Shown in pieces: positions 12,836 through 22,085 of a stretch of 64,000 nt of DNA. The notes under the pieces are model-generated. The model saw nothing but the letters and a program-made list of their open reading frames with translations, had not been told where the DNA came from and made no database searches. This stretch comes from Annona cherimola (taxonomy: Eukaryota > Streptophyta > Magnoliopsida > Magnoliales > Annonaceae): contig CM059977.1 of NCBI GenBank assembly GCA_030490835.1, forward strand, positions 21,309,335-21,373,334, given 5' to 3'. Made by a program: the position numbers and the translations under genes. How positions within the stretch are numbered: position 1 is the first letter of the stretch; every line of letters starts with the position of its first letter.

Positions 12836-13081
12836 CAGGAAGATGTGAAGAAAAAATTTAAAAATATACTAATTGTGAAAAATAAAAAGTTTTAGCACAA
12901 AAATTTCTGTTGTTGGCTTGTTGCTGGGAACGTGCCCTAAATAAAATAAGAATAAAACAGATAATAAAGGGCGTGGGCGGCTGATCATTATTGGGCCATT
13001 AACTGTGGGCCTAGACGCACCCAAAAATCAAACAACCCGCTGCCGCCGTTACTCTGCCAGTCTAACACCGCTAGTCCTCCA

Positions 13082-13348
13082 CTAGCTCCTCTGCTTGGCA
13101 CAGTAGCACTTCGTAAGGGCAGCAACATTCTGCCGCTGCTTGTATTTGAGCTGTCCTGATCCTCCCACGTCCGCGACAGTGAACCCTAAGAGGATGAATT
13201 CGACGTCGTCGCCGTTCGGGCTCATGAAGCTTCCCGCATCGATCGGAGGAGATCGGTGGCTGTCGATCGATTTATTAGCTACGGGAATAAGACCGTCGAT
13301 GGATTCGTAGACACCAACAGCTTCTATGATCTGTCTCCTGCTCGCAAT
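13082..13348 (-). pseudogene. GC-rich open frame, unrecognised, possibly an exon remnant
   Basis: On the minus strand a frame stays open from about 13597 to the stop at 13082. The part below 13350 is clearly richer in G+C than its surroundings and looks like coding DNA (YESIDGLIPVANKSID, DVEFILLGFTVADVGG). I recognise no family. There is no obvious ATG with a promoter for this part, and the plus strand is also partly open here. It abuts the dioxygenase pseudogene, so it may be a fragment moved or stranded by rearrangement. Coding status is uncertain. Confidence 0.3.
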
Positions 13349-14046
13349 GGAAAAGGTAATTTGTGCTAGGCTTGCAGTGGAAGCAAGCCACCAGCCCCGT
13401 AGTCCATACGTGGAAGTGCAAATGCCTATCCTGATATCCTTCCGAATTTGCCCGTCTCGGCCGCATGTTGGCATGTTGCACATGGGCTGTGGGCTGTACG
13501 TATTTTTAACTTTTTTGTCTGTCTTGCGAAAACGTAAATGTCTATCCGCACTAGTCTGGATAAAGCCCCTTTTTAAAAAAATCAAATCGGGCGACATATT
13601 ATTTGTGGGTTGAACCGGCTAAAGAGGTGGATAGGGAAGGGAAAGCACCAGCACTCTTCGTGAAAATAAAGCACTAATGGGGTTGTCGTCGAGAAAGGGC
13701 AGCAGGAGCTACACGGCTTTGGTGGGTCTCTGCCTGTGAGCAGCTTTCAACGTCTTGCGTAGTTGCATCCGTCGTATCCAGCAATTGACTTCACTGAAAG
13801 ATACGTCAGGCCTGAAATCATGATGGACCCCATCTCATCTGATGGGTAGCTGGAGATCCCAACCGTTGATCTCAGCATGCTCTTGGATCAACGCTTCTCA
13901 CTGCCTGAAATGGACAAGCTTCGCCGCGCCTGTTGAGAATGGAGCTTCTTCCAGGTACATGTGTGCAGATACTTTGTAGTTTGTACTGAGACGAATGCTT
14001 TGTACTACACAGACGCGAGCTGAGGATCTTTAGTTTTATTGACTAT

Positions 14047-14299
14047 GGGTGCATTTGTTTTCATAAAAATTTTCAATAAGAAACTTTTTATTCTTAACAA
14101 TTACTTTGATTTTAATCATTTTTTATATTTTCATATATAATTATCTTACTTTTTAAAATTATTTCTCATTTTCGATAAATATTTTATCCATTTTAGCTTT
14201 TTTTTTTCTTACTCCGCATCATTATTTCTGCGGCATCAAATTATTTCTCACCTTTCCAAAATTTTTCATTTAAAAATTTTATTAAATATCACTCGCACC
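14047..14299. mobile_element. Family A Tourist-like MITE in pseudogene intron
   Basis: The left end is GGGTGCATTTGTTTTC and the right end is CACTCGCACC followed by TTA. The interior has the family A order of motifs (CATATATAATTATCTTAC, CATCATTATTTCTGCGG). Ends are diverged. Confidence 0.5.
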
Positions 14300-14358
14300 T
14301 TAAAGTTAAGCATTGGTTTCAAAAAGTAAAATGTATAAAATACTTCCATTGCATAACT

Positions 14359-14683
14359 GTATTAACTTTTTTCTTGGCATTCATGTCCCAGATTTTAAAA
14401 AGTTAAAAGTTATTACTTAAAGCCCATTTAGCTGCACGCGTTTTGAATGTGGAAAGTGCATAGATTTATCTGCTTTTAATCAGTATTTGATTATGCTTAA
14501 TTTCAGCAAAAATTCTTTTTGTATTAACTTTTTTTCTTGGCATTCATGTCCCAAATTTTAAAGAGTTTAAATTTTATTACTTAAAGCCCATTTGGCCGCA
14601 CGCGTTTTGAATGCGGAAAGTGCGTAAATTTATCTGCTTTTAATGAGTATTTGACTCTGCTTAATTGCTGTAAAAATGCTTTG
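14359..14683 (+). repeat. Tandem duplication, unit about 162 bp, two copies
   Basis: Unit 1 (14359-14520) and unit 2 (14521-14683) both start GTATTAACTTTTTTCTTGGC. Both contain TACTTAAAGCCCATTT and GCACGCGTTTTGAATG. They differ by scattered substitutions. The repeat lies in the first intron of the pseudogene and has no coding content. Confidence 0.8.
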
Positions 14684-14871
14684 TTAGAATTCGAGAAAAA
14701 GCTAGAATAAACGTGTAACTTTTTTTTTTTATCTTATGTTGCTTCTCAATCCAACCAAGTACATTTTTTTTTTTTTCAAAATTTTGCTTGAATTTTCCTA
14801 GCTGCACTAATCGTGTGCTGCTAAAGGCGTACTTCAAAGCTTGGAATCTTAAGTTTTCAAACAACCCTTGG

Positions 14872-15120
14872 TATTTTAAGCAAGTTTTTTTTTCAATACT
14901 AAAAACTTTTCATTCTCTATAATTATCCTATTTTTTAATTTTTTTTTTATTTTTCATTTACAATTGCACAACTTTTCAGTCATTTCTACACAATTATCTG
15001 TATATCTAATACATCTATTTTAACATTATTCTTTTTACTCTTCATTATCGCATTTATCATATCACATCATTTCCTCTCATTTTAAAATTTTTTATATTTT
15101 ATTACTTTCTAAACAAACCT
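14872..15120. mobile_element. Degenerate family A MITE
   Basis: Family A body with TTTTCAGTCATTTCTACACA and ACATCATTTCCTCTCATTTT, ending CTAAACAAACCTC. The termini are poorly kept. Confidence 0.45.
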
Positions 15121-15555
15121 CAAATTCGCAAAATCTTCTGAACCAACAAAACAAACTATTAGATATGCTAGCAAGCCCATTAATCAAAAATCATAAGGTG
15201 TAATTATAATTTTTCATAGCTCACTTTCTGTATCGCATAATTTAGCTTTGAATGGTAAAAAATAAATAAATAGAAATTAGCTAATGGAGGGCTCACATTC
15301 TGCCACGTGGGATCGGCCACTGGTGGACTGGCCACCTCTTGGGATTCACGCCTTCGAGCTTACAGAGTTGGGCTTAGATTTTGGACTTCCAAGATGAGCC
15401 CATCTCTGGGTTGCTTCTTGGTCTTTATTATTTGATTTGGCCCAGTGGCCCGTTAGCAGCGAAGGCCTCTCTACTTTGGCAAGGATGCTGGCTATATCCA
15501 ATGCCCAGTCTCTTCTCTTTTTTTTGATGCATAGAATCCTCTTATTTATTTATGT

Positions 15556-15559
15556 GTGT

Positions 15560-15595
<36 letters not shown>

Positions 15596-16680
15596 ACTTA
15601 TCCATAAGTCTCAAAATAAGTCCCACGTAATCATAAAATTGTAATTTACTTTATCCATTATATTTAGAATTGTTAGTTTTATTACTAACTTGCATCTAAA
15701 TTCAATATGCATATGGGCCCATCTAAAAATAGTATAAAATCAATTTAATAAAATAATTGGTTATAAATAATTATTTTAATATTATTTGTTCAACATATAA
15801 ACTATTTAAGACATAGTTTATATAGAAGTAAATGATTGTATAAAATATTAATACGTTTAAGAGTATGTGGGGCTCCAATTTAAGCCAAATATACTGCAAA
15901 TTACGATACATGAAAATATAAAAGATAAGATTTTATTACCTAGTGCATGTGACAGTGTCATGCAGTCCATGCACCATGGGACTTGATCATAAATAAAAAA
16001 TTTACCTCACCCATTATATTTAGAAGTATTCACTCTATTAGCATATCAATATTCATCCAAAATAAACATGTGTATGGGCTTCATCTTAAAATGGTACAAA
16101 ATTAACATAATAAAATAATTTAATCAAAATATCAAGCTTACGGTAGTATTTTCAATATTTAAACTATATAAGTATGTTTTTTATATGGATAAATAAATGT
16201 ATAATGTATTATTATATTTTAATATGCATGGGGCTCATTTTGCAACGGATTGCACCGTAATTATAGTACAATCTATCTATACCATATTATATATTTTTTG
16301 ATCTAATACATGCAACTATATTGTGCAATCTATTCATTATGGGGTCCACTTAATTATGAATAGAAAATCTATTACATTCATTGTATTTAAAAGTATTTAC
16401 TTTATTAGCATATCAATTTTCATCACTTTTAGGCACTATCCTAAACTAGTACAAAATTAACGTAATGAGATTGTTTAATGTTTTGCATCAAAAAAAGATA
16501 GCTTAATGTAATTATCAAGTTTAAAGTAGTATTTTCAATAACTAAACCATAAAAAGTATGATTTTTAGATAGATAAATGATTATATAAAGTGTTATAATA
16601 TTCTAATATATTTGAAGCCCATTTTGCAGTTACGGTGCAGAGTTCATCTACATACAATCATATCTCTATATATATACAGT
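15556..16680. mobile_element. Row of degenerate family D (Micron-like) elements next to (TA)n
   Basis: A (TA)n tract at 15563-15591 is followed by three diverged repeats of the family D body (about 15592-15945, 15950-16265 and 16280-16640). Each contains variants of CCCATTATATTTAGAA, of ATGGGCCCATCTAAAA and of the AATGATTGTATAAAATATTA motif. They are older relatives of the near-intact hairpins at 58617-60078. Confidence 0.55.
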
Positions 16681-16916
16681 TTCTTCAAAATAAAACCGTC
16701 TAATGTTTAATAAAATTTCTTACACATTCATTAGCACAAAGGGATTATAATAAATTATTCATCTACATACATTTAATCACAAATTAACTCATATTTTTAA
16801 AAAATTATACAATAACTTCTATCTTAAGGATAAAATAATCTTCTCACGTAAATTTTTAGTCCCGAAATAAACACTTCAAAATAAGAGGAAATAGTTTCAA
16901 ATAAATTTCTTATTTA

Positions 16917-17307
16917 GAGTGTGTTTGGCATTTTCCTAAACTTGTTAATATAAAATTTTTTATTCTCCATAACTGCTATATTTTTTAATTATTTGTTCAC
17001 ATCTTATTCTTCGACTATCGTACTTTTCTAATTATTCCTTCATATTTTGCATTATTTTAATAATTTCTCCACAACTACCTATACAACTATCATATTTTCA
17101 ATAATTTCTTAATACTATACAACTATCTTAGTCGTAATAATTTCTCCATAATTATCTATACAACTATTTCTATCTATTTGAATTTTATTCTTTTTATTGT
17201 CATTATTATCCCCTTAAATTACTTGGCTTCTTTCATTTTAAAAAGGTTTACACCAAAAAACTATTTATTCAAGAGTTTTAAAAGTTTTATCAATACTGAA
17301 CATACCC
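16917..17307. mobile_element. Family A MITE with internal duplication, 391 bp
   Basis: The left end is TTA then GAGTGTGTTTGGC; the right end is CATACCCTC. The middle segment containing AATAATTTCTCCACAACTA is present two or three times, which explains its length over the usual 270 bp. Confidence 0.6.
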
Positions 17308-18476
17308 TCAAATTCCTTCTTTTTAATATTAAAAAAAATCATTTAAGCTTCTAGAACATTTTAGAGGTTTAAAAACAAAACAACTCCTTGAAATTTCATT
17401 CGAATAAACTTATGTTTAATGGATCTTCATATTTAAATCTTACTTCAATATATCGAATTCATGTTCATGATATACCTTAGGGATTTAGAATAAATATTCT
17501 TTTTAGAATTTTATTCTACGAGTTGGCCTTAACATGCTTAAGGTAATTGGATCGAAAATTTCCAAAATTTTTTGTGCAACAGCTTAAGTCGGATAAGATT
17601 TAAGGGTGTAAATTAGGACGGTGCCCTACGAGTTGGCCTTAAGTTGCAAAATCTAATGCAAATTTTAAAAATAGGGTGGATAATCCTGACTGAAAACGCA
17701 AATTCAGTGAGTGCAGTTGGAATTAGCGTTAAAAGTATTGAGTCTATTTAGAATTAACCCTTTCAATTTAGAAACATTTTGATAGATAATGAATTAATGA
17801 TGACATAAACATAATTAATTTCTACAGCTGGTGCTTCAATTTTCCATTGGAGGAAAACATTGTCCTGCTCTCAGCCCCCAAATTCCATATAAGGCTACAG
17901 ACAAGTCTTCGTGATCTAGGAGCAACAGAAGCTCTACTATGGTGACATGCTCTTCCTAATCGCTCAACCATCTACTCTCAGAAAATTGAATTTGCAGCCC
18001 AACCTTCCCTTACTTTTAGGGATACATTGGACAAATACTCATCAACACTGCACAAGGTTACAGTCTGCCTCCCTGGTTTGATGGCTCAGAATCTGCGTAT
18101 TGAGTTAGAGAAGTTAAGTGACATGTTCAAGGTTAGAACGCAAGGAGTGAGGATGAATTTCTATCCTCTATGGCAAGAAGTCGATAAGGTGCTGGGCCTC
18201 CCTCTCTCCATTCTGATACCGCTAGCCTAACTTGCCGTTTCAAGTGGATGAAGTGCAAGGATTGCAAATAAGGAAAGATAGGAAGTGGGTCCTATCAAAC
18301 AAATCCTGATGCTTTCGTAATTAATATTTGTGATGTCCTTGAGGCAAGTCCATGATCAGATGAGATTTTCTATTCAGAACAAAATTGATAATTAGACACC
18401 CTGACATCAAAGAAAAAAGAATTAGACGCCCAAAAGTATCTAAGTGGGTTTGGGTTATTTGTAGATATTGACCAGT

Positions 18477-18479
<3 letters not shown>

Positions 18480-18516
<37 letters not shown>
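18480..18516. repeat. (TA)18 microsatellite inside pseudogene exon 3
   Basis: The intact gene has only CATATATAG here (coding the G-I-Y-R of NGIYRS). The pseudogene has about 18 TA units at the same point. Expansion of the short coding TA run, or insertion and loss of a TA-targeting element, are both possible. Confidence 0.9.
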
Positions 18517-18519
<3 letters not shown>

Positions 18520-19439
18520 GCATCGAACATAGCGTTGTCACAAAAATAGAGAAGGAATGTCTGTCAATTGTTGCATTTCATAGCCCAAACCTAAAGACAG
18601 AGGTTGGACCCCTTCCCATATGGTGAAAGATGGCGAGGCTTGTTCTAAGAGTTTGAGTCATGAAGAATACATACAATTCATGATTTCCGACAAACTTGAT
18701 GGGAAGAACAAGTTGGATGCCATGGAACTGGAGAAATGAGTCCATTCATGCATGGGCCGCTTCTCTATAATATTAAAGAGTTAGCGTAGTTAGTCTTGAA
18801 ATCGTTTTGTTGCTCAATGTATATCTCCTCCTAGGATTGGAATTAATCAAATGTCTGAAATCTTTAGTCCTACGGTAGAAGATGTTAGAAAAACATGCAT
18901 CAAAATAAATATTATGTACCTTATGTAAGTGGAAAATTTTCCTAGGTCTCCATATATCAGATTATTTGCATTTTGGGCCTTCTAACTATGTATATTTGTT
19001 TTTTAATCCACAAGTTTCATGTATTTTCTTTTTAAACTTTTTCGTTAATATACATCAGAAACTCTACAGTTAATTGCATATAGGAGTCAACTTAACAAGT
19101 CATAAAGGTATCTTAGACTTTTCACTTATAAATAACAGTCATTGATTGGGTGTTTTAACGGCAAGGTATCAAATGCAAAAAGGAAAAACTTACAAGGTTT
19201 AAAAAACAAATATGCGAAACTCATGAATTAAAAAACAAATACACACAGTTGGAGAGACTAAAATGCAAAAAATCCCGTATTTCTTCCGTCTTTTTGTGAA
19301 TAATGCATGAAATCACAAATAGAAGGAAATCACATGTAAGCCTAATGCACCTCATCTTTATTTATTCATGTTTTTCAACTGGAGTGGATGTGAATTTTTC
19401 TGTTGTATTTTTCATGTAACTCACGTTACAGGAGTGAGG

Positions 19440-19673
19440 AGTGAGGACTGAGGATGAATTACTATCCTCCGTGCCAAAAAGCGTATATGGTATGGTACTC
19501 AGCTTCTCTCCTTATTTTTATGCTACTGGCCTAACCTTGCTGGTTCAATTCAGTCAAGTGCAAGGACTCTAAATAAGAAAAGATGACAAGCGAAAGAAAA
19601 AGGAAAAGGAAAAAAAAAAAAAAAAAAAACTATTCATGATACTTTCATTGTCAACATTGGTGATGTCCTTGAG
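19440..19673 (+). pseudogene. Third dioxygenase copy: fragment of exon 2 only
   Basis: Starting near GACTGAGGATGAATTACTAT, this matches the part of exon 2 from RMNYYPPC to NIGDVLE and ends with GAG before a GCAAGT donor. It has lost the HSD motif (TTATTTTTATGCTACT), has a TAA after CAAGGACTC, and carries a poly-A run of about 20 near 19611-19630. No exon 1 or exon 3 was found nearby. Confidence 0.85.
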
Positions 19674-20829
19674 GCAAGTTAACAGCACTGGAAGTCTGAA
19701 ATGCTCGAATAAAAATATGCATTTGTCTGCATGACACAATCATCAAAATCTTAAACCAAAATGAAATTGATGGCAAAGCAAAACTGCTACATCCTGATCA
19801 ATCCTTATGAACATGTTGATGAGCAAGGCTCGCTGCATCGACACCTAACGAGATGCTCCAAAATTCTTGTTTTCTTTATTGGCGATGCACGCATGCTTAA
19901 CTGTGGATGATGCATGGTATAGTTTGCATATACAGCTAAAAAGATTAGTAAAGGCCTAGAAAATAAAATCCAAATGAGGGTTCACTACTTTACCTCTTGA
20001 ATAGAGGCTGTGAAAATAGAGCACCAGCTCGATCGGTCTCAGTCACTTTGGAATTGGGTGCTAAAAACACAGAAGACGAGCGTCGCTATATGTGAGATGA
20101 GTTGGGTATTAACATATAGGGGCATTTCCCTTTTGTAGATTAATAAACAAATGTTGTGAATAAAAATTGTCAAATTAGAAAAGAACAAGGTAAATACAAA
20201 CAGCAGCTTGTTAATTGTTTAATGGGGTTTTTCCATCCGAACTTACGAGGTTGGGTCAAAGCTGCAGGCATGTCGCTACTTTCACAAGATTTCTACTTTT
20301 ATGTATAATATTTGTCTGAAATTATAAACATGTAACTTAAGATCTAAAAATAATAAAATAATCTTTTAAAAAATAAAATTATAAAATATAAGAAAATAAT
20401 CTTAAAAAAATATATATTTTTTAGAAATATTCCTTTAAATAATAAAATATTTAATACCATAAGAACCAATTCATTTATAATATAGAAGCACTAAGATCAT
20501 ATATATCAATTAAAAATTCCTATGAACATTAAATTGACATCACACAAGGAAAAATATTGATCGACTAAAATTATCAATTAATCCCCATCAAAAAAAATAT
20601 CAATTAATCGCTTAAGCAATCCTCGAACTTATAAGTAGGCATTTTATACCTTTAATCGTACATTAATTTTTATTTGGATAGATAATTCTATAAATTTTAT
20701 AACCCCATTAAAAATATTTGAAGTATTTTAGTTTAAGTACACATGGTTTAACCATGCTAAAGAACTCCATGGAACCTTTCTAGAGGAGTTTTATTGGACT
20801 TTCCTTACTCGAGGGGAGCCGTCTTCCTG
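19674..20829. other. Intergenic region between dioxygenase fragment and CML gene
   Basis: No gene, RNA or clear element was seen. The part from 20300 to 20720 is very AT-rich. The stretch before 20280 is more balanced in base composition but has no usable open frame. Confidence 0.5.

Positions 20830-20861
<32 letters not shown>
20830..20861. repeat. Poly-T tract of about 31 bases
   Basis: An uninterrupted T run after CTGGG, followed by AAATTAAAAAAAG, about 420 bases upstream of the CML start. It could be the poly-A tail of a minus-strand retroposed sequence or a poly(dA:dT) promoter element. Confidence 0.9.
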
Positions 20862-20867
<6 letters not shown>

Positions 20868-20895
20868 AAAAAGCAGGGGACCACAGAAGTCAACA

Positions 20896-20901
20896 CACGT
20901 G
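20896..20901 (+). promoter_or_regulatory. G-box CACGTG with adjoining TGACG
   Basis: ACACACGTGACGTAGG contains a palindromic G-box and an overlapping ACGTGAC/TGACGT core of the kind bound by plant bZIP and bHLH factors. It lies about 200 bases upstream of the candidate TATA box of the CML gene. Confidence 0.5.
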
Positions 20902-21068
20902 ACGTAGGATGGCGTCCTGTTGGATGTAATATCGTAATGTGTAATGAATGACCAGCCAGCGCGGCGTGCGTGCGGAATGTGGTCTCCATGGATTTTGCGA
21001 GCGAGCGATTGATTCGTCTGCCGCGGTGCCGCCGCGGAGGAGCCAACGACCTTCGCGAACTTCAACAC

Positions 21069-21074
21069 ACGCGT
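21069..21074 (+). promoter_or_regulatory. CGCG box (ACGCGT) upstream of CML gene
   Basis: ACGCGT fits the VCGCGB consensus bound by calmodulin-binding CAMTA factors. It lies about 25 bases before the candidate TATA box. The match is short; function is inferred from position. Confidence 0.35.
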
Positions 21075-21097
21075 CGTGACCGCGATCTCCCTTCTCC

Positions 21098-21104
21098 TTA
21101 TAAC
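21098..21104 (+). promoter_or_regulatory. Candidate TATA box of the CML gene
   Basis: CTTATAACAA is the only TATA-like site in a GC-rich promoter. The leader that follows is pyrimidine-rich (TCC and CT repeats at 21139-21190) and contains TTGC and TAGC tetranucleotide repeats at 21236-21265, just before the ATG. Confidence 0.45.
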
Positions 21105-21278
21105 AACTCTCGCCATCTTCTCTCCCTCGCCAAATCCAAATCATCCTCCTCCTCCTCCTCGTCCTCCTCCTCTCTCTCTATCTCTCTCTTTCGATTCCTC
21201 TCCCAACCATCTGTACCTCTACCTTATCGGAAAAGCTTGCTTGCTTGCTTGCTAGCTAGCTAGCTCGGGAAAGCGACA

Positions 21279-21746
21279 ATGAGCATCTCGAAGACGTCGG
21301 GCCGCAGCCTCAGCAACCACGACTTGGAAGAGGTGGAGAAGGTGTTCAGCCGCTTCGACGTGAACAAAGACGGCAAGATCTCGGCCTCGGAGATGGGAAA
21401 CGTTCTCCGCGCCCTCGGATCCTCTCCCACCGATGACGAGATCAAGTGCATGATGGAAGAGATCGACACCGACCGCGACGGATTCATCGACCTCAAGGAG
21501 TTCGCGGATTTCCACATGGCCGAGATCCCCGACTCCGAGGCCATGCAGGAGGCCTTCGACGCCTACGACCAGGACAAGGACGGCCTCATCACCGCCGAGG
21601 AGCTGCATCGGGTCCTAGCCATGCTCGGCGAACGCTGCTCCGTCGACGATTGCAAGCGGATGATCGTCACCGTTGACTCCGATGGGGACGGCTGTGTCAA
21701 CTTCAACGAGTTTAAGACCATGATGAACAAAAAGAATTCTAATTAA
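21279..21746 (+). CDS. CML: Calmodulin-like Ca2+-binding protein (CML), four EF-hands
   Basis: One exon encodes 155 residues with no signal peptide. Four 12-residue EF-hand loops lie at 27-38 ([12 protein letters not shown]), 63-74 ([12 protein letters not shown]), 97-108 ([12 protein letters not shown]) and 133-144 ([12 protein letters not shown]). Each has acidic residues at positions 1, 3, 5 and 12 or the accepted N, and the central G, so all four should bind calcium. The arrangement is two pairs joined by a linker, as in calmodulin (149 residues), but the sequence is clearly a CML sensor. It is intronless, as is common for plant CMLs. Codons are GC-rich in the first two thirds, unlike the flanks. 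Which CML number it corresponds to cannot be decided without a tree. Its TAA stop directly abuts a MITE-like end. Confidence 0.93.
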   Translation: MSISKTSGRSLSNHDLEEVEKVFSRFDVNKDGKISASEMGNVLRALGSSPTDDEIKCMMEEIDTDRDGFIDLKEFADFHMAEIPDSEAMQEAFDAYDQDKDGLITAEELHRVLAMLGERCSVDDCKRMIVTVDSDGDGCVNFNEFKTMMNKKNSN

Positions 21747-22082
21747 GGGTCTGTTTGCATGAGTTAAAAATTTTTGACATGTTTTGTGCCTTGAAAAAAC
21801 GTCAACCATCAATTTGGTAAATCGCCGATGCGTGCATTAACTGCATTGGTTTCGTACGGTCAATTTCATCCGCATTTAATGTTAATAACTCACCCTGCCC
21901 CCCTGTGGGTGTGATGAATGGTGGAAATAAGCAGTTAGTCTTAAGTGGTGATAACTAGTGCGAAAATGTAGCAATATGGTGAAGTGAAAGCTCGGTCCCT
22001 TGAAATGATATTTTTTTCTCAAATGTCCTGTTGAAAAGTTTTACTAGAATATATGAGTTTTACCGATTGCCAAACAGCCTTT
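21747..22082. mobile_element. Tourist-like MITE starting right after the CML stop codon
   Basis: The left end is GGGTCTGTTTGCATG, directly after TAA (the CML stop, 21744-21746). The right end is GATTGCCAAACAGCC, with a TAA at 22083-22085. The end sequences and a TAA duplication are typical of PIF/Harbinger Tourist MITEs. The right terminus has extra T residues, so the boundary is approximate. If right, the CML 3' UTR begins in transposon DNA. Confidence 0.5.
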
Positions 22083-22085
22083 TAA

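Larger units (their letters stand above)
13606..18739 (+). pseudogene. Dioxygenase pseudogene (second tandem copy)
   Basis: It matches the intact gene at 3204-7247 exon by exon: exon 1 about 13606-13954, exon 2 about 17828-18343 and exon 3 about 18465-18739. Defects: the start ATG context is replaced; exon 1 has in-frame stops (GGGTAGCTGG for R, TGTTGAGAA in the CREWG motif). Exon 2 lacks about 60 bases after its first codons and has a TAA in the IEGYG motif. NYYPPC has become NFYPLW. A one-base shift destroys the HxD iron motif, and the reading frame around position 18220 runs off frame. Exon 3 contains a long TA repeat. The GC-AG donor (18344) is kept. Intron 1 has grown to 3.9 kb by MITE insertions. 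Confidence 0.93.

Noticed and set aside
21252..21608. Long minus-strand frames over the CML gene
   Set aside because: These are shadows of the GC-rich EF-hand exon; the plus-strand frame has four perfect EF-hand loops.
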